Shown: positions 58,670-64,000 of the stretch, one piece after another
Position numbering within the stretch: position 1 is the stretch's first letter
Layout of the letters: each line of letters begins with the position of its first letter
Made by a program: the position numbers and the translations under genes
NCBI GenBank assembly: GCA_963824215.1
Contig: CAWGOE010000001.1
Location: forward strand, 1-64,000
DNA from: VRUE01 sp963824215
GTDB lineage: Bacteria; Actinomycetota; Thermoleophilia; Solirubrobacterales; 70-9
Length of the DNA stretch: 64,000 nucleotides
Direction: 5' to 3'
Notes under the pieces: generated by a model
Told to the model about the DNA's origin: nothing
Seen by the model: only the letters and a program-made list of their open reading frames with translations
The model's database searches: none

Positions 58670-59760
58670 AACCCGTGACGCAGGCGAAGCACCCTGTCGG
58701 CCGAGGCTTCGAAGCTGGGGCGGGAGAGCGTGCGGTTCCGCAAGCCTCGTAGCAAGCTGCGGTGGGCCTGTGCGGCTTCGTTTGGCGAAGTGAAGAGGAG
58801 TAGATCTACGCCGGCGGTGGCTGCGGCGCGGGCGGCTTTTGGGGTGTTGCCGAAGGCTCGTACTGCGACGGTGTCTAGGGCGTCGGTGATCGAGACGCCC
58901 TCGAAACCGATGCGCGAGCGGAGCTCGTCGGTGGCGATCTTGCGTGAGAAGGCGGCGGGGCGGTTGGAGAGGGCCGGGTAGATCGCCGTGCTCAGCATCA
59001 CCATCTCGCCGGCGGCGGCGGCGAAACGCTTGTAAGGGGTCTCGTCTACCGCCCGCAGCGTGCTCTCGGGGAGCTCGATGCGCTGGACTGCGTCGTCGGT
59101 GTTGAGGCGGGCGGCGCCGAGGCCGGGGAAGTGCTTCGCGGTCGCCGCCACGCCGCCGGCCTGGAGCCCTTCGGCGAAGGGAACGGCCGTCCCGGCCACC
59201 TCGGCGGCGGTGGAGCCGAAACCGCGATCGGTTGCGGCGATCGTGCCACCCGGACGAGCGACATCGAGCACGGGTGCGAGGTCGACGTTGATGCCCAGGC
59301 TCCGTAGGTTGACGGCGGTGTCGCGCCCCTGGGCACGACTGAAGGCAGGGCCGCGAGCGGCCATCCCCTCTGCCGAAGCGGTCGGAGCGCCGCCAACACG
59401 CTTGACCAGACCCCCCTCCTGGTCGGTCATAACCAGCAGCGGATCGCCCAACCCGGACGGCCGCTTGATTGCTTGCAGGCGATGAATCAGCCGTCGTCCC
59501 ACCGCGCGGCTGGGCAGGTTGTCGGAAAAGAGGATGACGCCGGCAGCGCTGCCCTCGCGGATCAGCCGGACAGCTGCGCTGGGCGGGCGGGTGCCTGAGA
59601 ATCCGAGCACGATTCGCTGGCCGGCGAGCTGAGCGGGGGTGAGCTCGCTGGCGGCGCTGGGACGCGGCACCGGTCCGTCGCCGAGGGCCGCGCCAAGGAC
59701 GAAGGCTCCCGCCGCGAGCCCGCAAACAACGCCTGCCACCAGCCGCCTGCGCCTAATCAT
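58654..59760 (-). CDS. Glycoside hydrolase family 3 (beta-N-acetylhexosaminidase-like), membrane or exported
   Basis: 368 residues from ATG 59760 (MIRRRRLVAGVVCGLAAGAFVLGAAL, a signal anchor). Then come LTPAQLAGQRIVLGFSGTRPPSAAVRLIREG, LLVMTDQEGGLVKRV, and TAKHFPGLGAARLNTDDAV. The GH3 NagZ Asp base is in VSITDALDTVAV. The usual KHFPGHG has Leu for His, and the NagZ catalytic His loop seems absent, so it may be a distinct exo-hydrolase or lack the NagZ mechanism. It ends GLGSSG in copy 4. No His-Asp dyad can be confirmed here. Confidence 0.8.
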   Translation of the reverse strand: MIRRRRLVAGVVCGLAAGAFVLGAALGDGPVPRPSAASELTPAQLAGQRIVLGFSGTRPPSAAVRLIREGSAAGVILFSDNLPSRAVGRRLIHRLQAIKRPSGLGDPLLVMTDQEGGLVKRVGGAPTASAEGMAARGPAFSRAQGRDTAVNLRSLGINVDLAPVLDVARPGGTIAATDRGFGSTAAEVAGTAVPFAEGLQAGGVAATAKHFPGLGAARLNTDDAVQRIELPESTLRAVDETPYKRFAAAAGEMVMLSTAIYPALSNRPAAFSRKIATDELRSRIGFEGVSITDALDTVAVRAFGNTPKAARAAATAGVDLLLFTSPNEAAQAHRSLLRGLRNRTLSRPSFEASADRVLRLRHGLGSSG

Positions 59761-59829
59761 CGCCGCCGTCACACCGGCGAACCATACGACTGGCCAGCCG
59801 TCCGGACCGGCTCCTAGCCTTGCGCCGCA

Positions 59830-60964
59830 ATGTCCTCTCTGATCTCCTTCGAGGAAGCGCTGGCGCTCGGCGAGCTGAGCAGCCATGAGGAGATCGGCGA
59901 GCTGGTCGAGCGCGCCTGGGCGGTGCGCCAGGAGAACTTCGGCGACTCGACCGACATGTGCTCGCTGGTCAACGCCAAGTCGGGCGGCTGCGCCGAGGAC
60001 TGCGGCTTCTGTGCCCAGTCCCGCTATGCCGAGGCCGACACGCCGATGCACGCGATGATGGAGCCCGAGCAGATCCTCGAGCACGCGCGCGCCGCCGAGG
60101 CAGCGGGCGCCCACCGCTTCTGCATGGTCACCCAGGGCCAGGGCCTCTCCAAACGCGACTTCGAGAAAATCGTCGAGGGGGCGGAACTGGTCTCCGAGCA
60201 CACCAACCTGAAGCGCTGCGCCTCGATCGGCCACATGTCGGCCGAGCGCGCCAAGCGGCTGCGCGAGGCGGGAATCCAGCGCGTCCACCACAACGTCGAG
60301 TCCTCGCGCTCCTACTACCCCGAGGTCTCGACCACGGTCCGCTACGAGGGCCGGATACGGACGATCGACGCCGTCAAGGAGGCGGGACTGGAGACCTGCG
60401 TCGGCGGCATCCTCAACCTCGGCGAGTCGCCGCGACAGCGAGTCGAGATGGCCTTCGAGCTTCTCCGAGCTGGAGCCAGACTCAGTGCCGATCAACCTGC
60501 TCAACCCGCGCGACGGGACCAAGTTCGGCGACCGTCCGCTGATGGACCCCTGGGATGTCGTCAAGTGGGTGGCGATCTTCCGCTTGATCATCCCCGGCGC
60601 CCTCTTCCGCCTCTGCGGCGGCCGGGTCGAGAACCTCGGCGAGCTGCAGCCGCTGGCCGTCAAGGCGGGGCTCAACGGGGTGATGATGGGCAACTTCCTC
60701 ACCACGCTCGGCGCCGAGCCCGAGGATGACCGGGCGATGTTCGAGGAGCTGGGGCTGAACGTCGCGCGTCAGCCCGACAACGGCGCCAACCCACGCCCCG
60801 ACAACCGCTCCGGCTGGCTCGAGGGCGAGGCGCCGGCGACGCCGATCGACGACCTGATCGACAAGCAAGAGGAAGCGAGCTTCTGGGACCCCTCGACCCA
60901 GCTGCGGGTGATCAAGAAGACCAAGAAGCCGCCGCCCTACCCGGCCAAGCAAACAGCGGCATGA
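59830..60964 (+). CDS. bioB: Biotin synthase (one frameshift)
   Basis: MSSLISFEEALALGELSSHEEIGELVERAWAVRQENFGDSTDMCSLVNAKSGGCAEDCGFCAQSRYA: the radical-SAM CxxxCxxC cluster is in GGCAEDCGFCAQS. Later NLKRCASIGHMS, HHNVESSRSYYPEVSTTVRYE and PINLLNPRDGTKFGDRPLMDPWD. One extra T near 60461 (AFELSELEPDS) breaks the frame. It inserts sulfur into dethiobiotin. The stop overlaps bioF (ATGA). Confidence 0.9.
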
Positions 60965-62160
60965 GTGATGTGGCGGAGCGGCTGGAGGAGCTCCGCGAGA
61001 GTGGGCTCCGCCGCCAGCTGCGCCTGATCGAAGGCCCGCAGGGGCCGCGCATCCTGCTCGACGGAGCGCCGGTCCTGCTCCTCTGCTCGAACAACTACCT
61101 CGGGTTGGCCGACCACCCGCGCGTGCGCGAGGCGGCGGCGGAGGCGGCACTGCAGTGGGGGGCCGGGGCCGGGGCCGCGCGGCTGATCTCGGGCAACATG
61201 GCTCCGCATCACCAGCTGGAGGAGCGACTCGCCGCCTTCAAGGGATACGAGGCTGCGCTCCTCTTCGGCTCTGGCTACCTGGCGAACGTCGGCGTGATCT
61301 CCGCCCTCGCAGGACGCGGAGAGGTCGTCTTCTCCGACGAGCTCAACCACGCCAGCATCGTCGACGGCTGTCGTCTGGCTCGTGCCGAGACCTTCGTCTA
61401 CCGCCATGGCGACACCGAGCACCTCGCCTGGGGCTTGAAGGAGGCTGGCGAGCGCGCTGCGCTTATCGTCACCGACGGCGTCTTCTCGATGGACGGTGAT
61501 GTCGCCCCACTCGAGGACCTGTCGCGGCTGGCGCGCTCCCACGGCTGCCGCTTGATGGTTGACGAGGCGCACGCGACCGGCGCCATCGGGCCCGGTGGTC
61601 GCGGTTCGGTCGCCGCGGCGGGGCTGAGCGGCGAGGTCGACCTGGTTGTCGGAACGCTCGGCAAGGCGCTCGGCTCCTATGGCGCCTACGTCTGCGGTAG
61701 CGCCGAGTTATGCGAGTACCTGCTGAACACGGCTCGCTCGTTCATCTTCTCGACGGCGCTGCCGCCACCGGCCCTGGCCGCCGCAGTGGCAGCGCTGGAT
61801 CTGCTCGAAGCAGAGCCGGAGCGGGTCGAGCGCCTGCGCGCGAATGCGGAGGCGCTGCGCGAGGGCTTTGCCAACGAGGGGCTCGCGGCCGGCGGCGCGC
61901 CGAGCCAGATCGTGCCGCTCGAGGTCGGCGACGCGGAGCGAACGATGGAGCTCTGCGAGCGACTGCTGGAGCGTGGCGTCTTCGCCCAGGGCATCCGCCC
62001 CCCCACCGTCCCCGCCGGTGCCTCACGGCTCCGCTTCAGCGTCATGGCCACTCACGAGGAGGCGGAGCTGCGCGAGGCGGCGAGGCAGGCCGGCAAGGCC
62101 GCGCGTGAACTGGGCATCCTCACGGCCAGCGGAGCAGCCTCGCTACCCGTCGCCGCCTGA
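60961..62160 (+). CDS. bioF: 8-amino-7-oxononanoate synthase
   Basis: 399 residues: MSDVAERLEELRESGLRRQLRLIEGPQGPRILLDGAPVLLLCSNNYLGLADHP, an AONS family start. VDEAHATGAIGPGGRG and the PLP-lysine region DLVVGTLGKALGSYGAYVCGS follow, and FIFSTALPPPALAAAVAALDLL. It condenses pimeloyl and alanine in biotin synthesis. Overlaps bioB and is 3 bp before bioD. Related 2-amino-3-ketobutyrate CoA ligase is possible, but the bioB/bioD context argues for BioF. Confidence 0.93.
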   Translation: MSDVAERLEELRESGLRRQLRLIEGPQGPRILLDGAPVLLLCSNNYLGLADHPRVREAAAEAALQWGAGAGAARLISGNMAPHHQLEERLAAFKGYEAALLFGSGYLANVGVISALAGRGEVVFSDELNHASIVDGCRLARAETFVYRHGDTEHLAWGLKEAGERAALIVTDGVFSMDGDVAPLEDLSRLARSHGCRLMVDEAHATGAIGPGGRGSVAAAGLSGEVDLVVGTLGKALGSYGAYVCGSAELCEYLLNTARSFIFSTALPPPALAAAVAALDLLEAEPERVERLRANAEALREGFANEGLAAGGAPSQIVPLEVGDAERTMELCERLLERGVFAQGIRPPTVPAGASRLRFSVMATHEEAELREAARQAGKAARELGILTASGAASLPVAA

Positions 62161-62163
62161 GCC

Positions 62164-62880
62164 GTGGCGGGAGTCTTTGTCACTGGCACCGGCACGGAGG
62201 TCGGCAAGACCGTCGTAGCCGCCGCGATGGCGCGGACGCTGGCCGAGCAGGGCAAGCGCGTCGCCGTCTTCAAGCCCGTTGTCACGGGTCTCGATGAGCT
62301 AGCCGCCGGTGGGCCAAAAGGCGACACGGCAGGTGACCTTTTGGCCCACCGGCTGAGCAATGCGGCGGATCATGAGCTGCTTCGCTGGGCGGCAGGCTCC
62401 GAGCAGAGCGACGAGGAGATCGCTCCCTATCGCTACGGCCCACCGATGTCGCCACATCTGGCGGCGGAGCTGACGGGTGAGGAAATCGATCCGGAGCGAC
62501 TGCGGAGCGCATCTCGGGCCGCCGCAAAGGGGGCCGATGCGCTCGTCTGCGAGGGGGTCGGTGGCCTGCTGGTACCGCTCGCCTCCGGCTACCTGGTGCG
62601 GGACTTCGCCGCCGACGTCGGCCTGCCGCTGGTCGTCGCCGCCTCACCCGGCCTCGGCACGATCAACCACACCCTGCTGACGATCGAGGCGGCACGTGCC
62701 GCTGACCTCGAGGTGGCCTCTGTAGTGCTCACCCCGTGGGCTGATGAGCCGACGCCGATCGAGGAGTCGAACCGTGAGACGATTGCCGCGCTCGGCGGCA
62801 TAGAGGTCGCGACGCTTGCGCATCTCGACCTCGCCAAACCTGACAGTTGGCCTGGCCTTGGCGATTTACCCCCCGTATAA
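62164..62880 (+). CDS. bioD: Dethiobiotin synthetase
   Basis: 238 residues from GTG 62164 (VAGVFVTGTGTEVGKTVVAAAMARTLAEQGKRVAVFKPVVTGLDE). Family parts are TGTEVGKT (P-loop), YRYGPPMSPHLAAELTG, VCEGVGGLLVPL, and VVAASPGLGTINHTLLTIEAARAADLEVASVVLTPW. It forms the ureido ring of dethiobiotin from DAPA, CO2 and ATP. It completes bioB-bioF-bioD; bioA is not here. Confidence 0.93.
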   Translation: MAGVFVTGTGTEVGKTVVAAAMARTLAEQGKRVAVFKPVVTGLDELAAGGPKGDTAGDLLAHRLSNAADHELLRWAAGSEQSDEEIAPYRYGPPMSPHLAAELTGEEIDPERLRSASRAAAKGADALVCEGVGGLLVPLASGYLVRDFAADVGLPLVVAASPGLGTINHTLLTIEAARAADLEVASVVLTPWADEPTPIEESNRETIAALGGIEVATLAHLDLAKPDSWPGLGDLPPV

Positions 62881-62899
62881 GGCCGGTAACTCGCCAAGG
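62856..62899. terminator. Bidirectional terminator-like hairpin between bioD and the exporter gene
   Basis: CCTTGGCGATTTACC (62856-62870) pairs with GGTAACTCGCCAAGG (62885-62899) with one mismatch, loop of 14 bases. It overlaps the last codons of bioD and lies just before the end of the exporter gene on the other strand. It lacks a long T-tract. Confidence 0.55.
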
Positions 62900-62900
62900 C

Positions 62901-64000
62901 TCAACTGGGAGACCCGGCGGCAGCTGCCTCCTGCGCGGCAAGCTCCGAGCCGCCCGGATTGACCGCGGCCTCGGCCGCCTCGGTGCTGATCGCTTTCGGC
63001 TTGGCCCGGATCGCAGCGGCGGCAATGACGGCCCCGATCAGCGCCACGGCCGCCGAGACCAGCATCGCCTCGCTGAGCCCGTCGACAAAGTGCTGCCGCG
63101 TTGCCGCCTCGAAGCTAGTGCCCGCCGCGCCCTGGAAGATCGCGCCGGTCACGGCGATCCCGAGGCTGCCGCCGACCATGCGGAACATCGAGAGGACGCC
63201 CGAGGCGATCCCGGCTTTCTCGACCACGACGGCGTTCATCGCGGCGCTCGTCATCGGCGACATCGTCATGGCGATGCCGATACCGAGCAGCATGAAGCCC
63301 GGCAGCAGGTCGAGATAGGTCGAGTCGACGGCGATCCCGGTGAAGCTGTAAAGCGAGCCGGTCAAGATCAGGAGCCCAGCGACGATCAGCCAACGCGGCC
63401 CGATGCGGTCGGCGAGCCGGCCGGCAACCGGCGCGATGCCGACGATCATCAGGGTCGAGGGAAGGAAGCGCACCCCGGCCTCCAGCGGTGAGTAGTGGAG
63501 GATGTTCTGCATATAGAGGGCGAGGAAGAAGAAGACGCCGAGCATCGCGAATGAGACGATCAACGCCACCACGACGGCGCCGACGAAGTTGCGGTCGGCG
63601 AAGAAGCGGAATTCGACCATCGGCACCTTGACCTGGAGCTCGATCGCGACGAAGGCGGCCAAGCCGAGGACGGCGCCGGCCAATAGGGCGACGATCTCGG
63701 GCGAGCCCCAACCCCAGGCGTTGCCCTCGACCAGGGCGAGGATGAGAGCCGTCAGCGCGCCCGTCAGGGTCACGACGCCGAGGTAGTCGACCTCGCGCCC
63801 GACCGTGTTGTCGCGTGACTCGCGCACTGCGAACAGGGCAGCGGCCACGGCGCCCACCGCGACCGGGATGTTGAGGTAGAAGATCGCGCGCCAGCTGACG
63901 TGCTCGGTGAGGAAGCCGCCAAGGACGGGGCCGACGGCGAGCGCCAGGGCCGAAACGCCGGCCCAGGTACCCATCGCCTTGCCGCGCTCGTGGGCTGGGA
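62901..64000 (-). CDS. MFS transporter of the DHA2 (EmrB/QacA) family, C-terminal part
   Basis: Cut by the right edge. Visible are PAHERGKAMGTWAGVSALALAVGPVLGGFLTEHVSWRAIFYLNIPVAVGAVAAALF (motif C GPVLGG, motif of 14-helix DHA2), then VDYLGVVTLTGALTALILALVEG, FFADRNFVGAVVVALIVSFAM, GRLADRIGPRWLIVAGLLIL and a helix near the end. It ends in SELAAQEAAAAGSPS. It should export drugs by proton antiport; the substrate is unknown. Confidence 0.88.
   Translation of the reverse strand, partial: PAHERGKAMGTWAGVSALALAVGPVLGGFLTEHVSWRAIFYLNIPVAVGAVAAALFAVRESRDNTVGREVDYLGVVTLTGALTALILALVEGNAWGWGSPEIVALLAGAVLGLAAFVAIELQVKVPMVEFRFFADRNFVGAVVVALIVSFAMLGVFFFLALYMQNILHYSPLEAGVRFLPSTLMIVGIAPVAGRLADRIGPRWLIVAGLLILTGSLYSFTGIAVDSTYLDLLPGFMLLGIGIAMTMSPMTSAAMNAVVVEKAGIASGVLSMFRMVGGSLGIAVTGAIFQGAAGTSFEAATRQHFVDGLSEAMLVSAAVALIGAVIAAAAIRAKPKAISTEAAEAAVNPGGSELAAQEAAAAGSPS

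Noticed and set aside
58654..60705. 683-residue frame including the GH3 gene and a long N-terminal extension
   Set aside because: The extension is the antisense of bioB; the signal anchor at 59760 is the proper start.
1..64000. CRISPR arrays, tRNA or rRNA genes
   Set aside because: I saw no regular repeats with unique spacers and no tRNA T-loop (GGTTCGAATCC-like) in context on either strand; rRNA signatures are absent.

Overview
This 64 kb window is high-GC, densely packed bacterial chromosome. Gene content (KsgA, IspE, BioBFD, a CGFS glutaredoxin with BolA, PucR/TetR/MerR regulators, DUF3618 with a holin-like protein, an F420-type nitroreductase, many acyl-CoA enzymes) points to Actinomycetota. 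A Thermoleophilia/Solirubrobacterales-like soil bacterium is my best guess; that is inference from family content, since no rRNA or tRNA gene is present. The DNA between about 4.2 and 27.9 kb carries many single-base frameshifts inside otherwise well conserved genes, while the rest is almost clean. I read most of these as consensus errors and annotate the affected genes as single genes.

Layout. 1-4.2 kb: metH (cut by the edge), tatD, ksgA, ispE. 4.2-12.4 kb: a DedA-PAP2 membrane protein, a PucR regulator, a glycosyltransferase/flippase-type fusion, a large membrane protein, a chlorite-dismutase-family protein and a sensor-like protein. 12.4-15.8 kb: NADPH-ferredoxin reductase, BolA, CGFS glutaredoxin, ErpA-type carrier, DegV. 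15.8-23.2 kb: small envelope proteins, TetR with a nitrilase, a cyclase/ATPase/TPR signalling protein, two SDR enzymes. 23.2-36.2 kb: a collagen-like exported protein and an acyl-CoA catabolic cluster (MerR, CaiB/BaiF CoA-transferase, BKACE, carboxyltransferase, enoyl-CoA hydratase, two acyl-CoA dehydrogenases). 44.9-64 kb: small enzymes, SDR and MBL proteins, PlsC, glycerol kinase, a biotinyl carrier, AlkA, a diguanylate cyclase, a GH3 hydrolase, bioB-bioF-bioD and an MFS exporter.

Two things stand out. First, four copies of an undescribed (to me) approximately 110-bp palindromic element sit at 3252, 5965, 7343 and 58557. Each starts at a stop codon. Each has a conserved core with a compensatorily changing inner stem, flanked by long inverted arms whose sequence is unique to that locus. 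In one copy the arms even encode the same C-terminal residues and stop codon for two convergent genes.

Second, an integrative element occupies the 3' end of an acyl-CoA dehydrogenase gene (36246-44893). The gene's last 33-36 bases occur three times, delimiting a 7.6-kb integrase-bearing segment and a 1.06-kb segment carrying only a DUF433/DUF5615 toxin-antitoxin pair. The larger segment carries regulators, a PIN toxin-antitoxin pair, an Abi-C-like protein and a DUF4145 gene split by an IS481-family insertion, so it looks like a small defence/stability island. The integrase reading frame runs through the attachment site, so its C-terminus should differ between integrated and excised forms.
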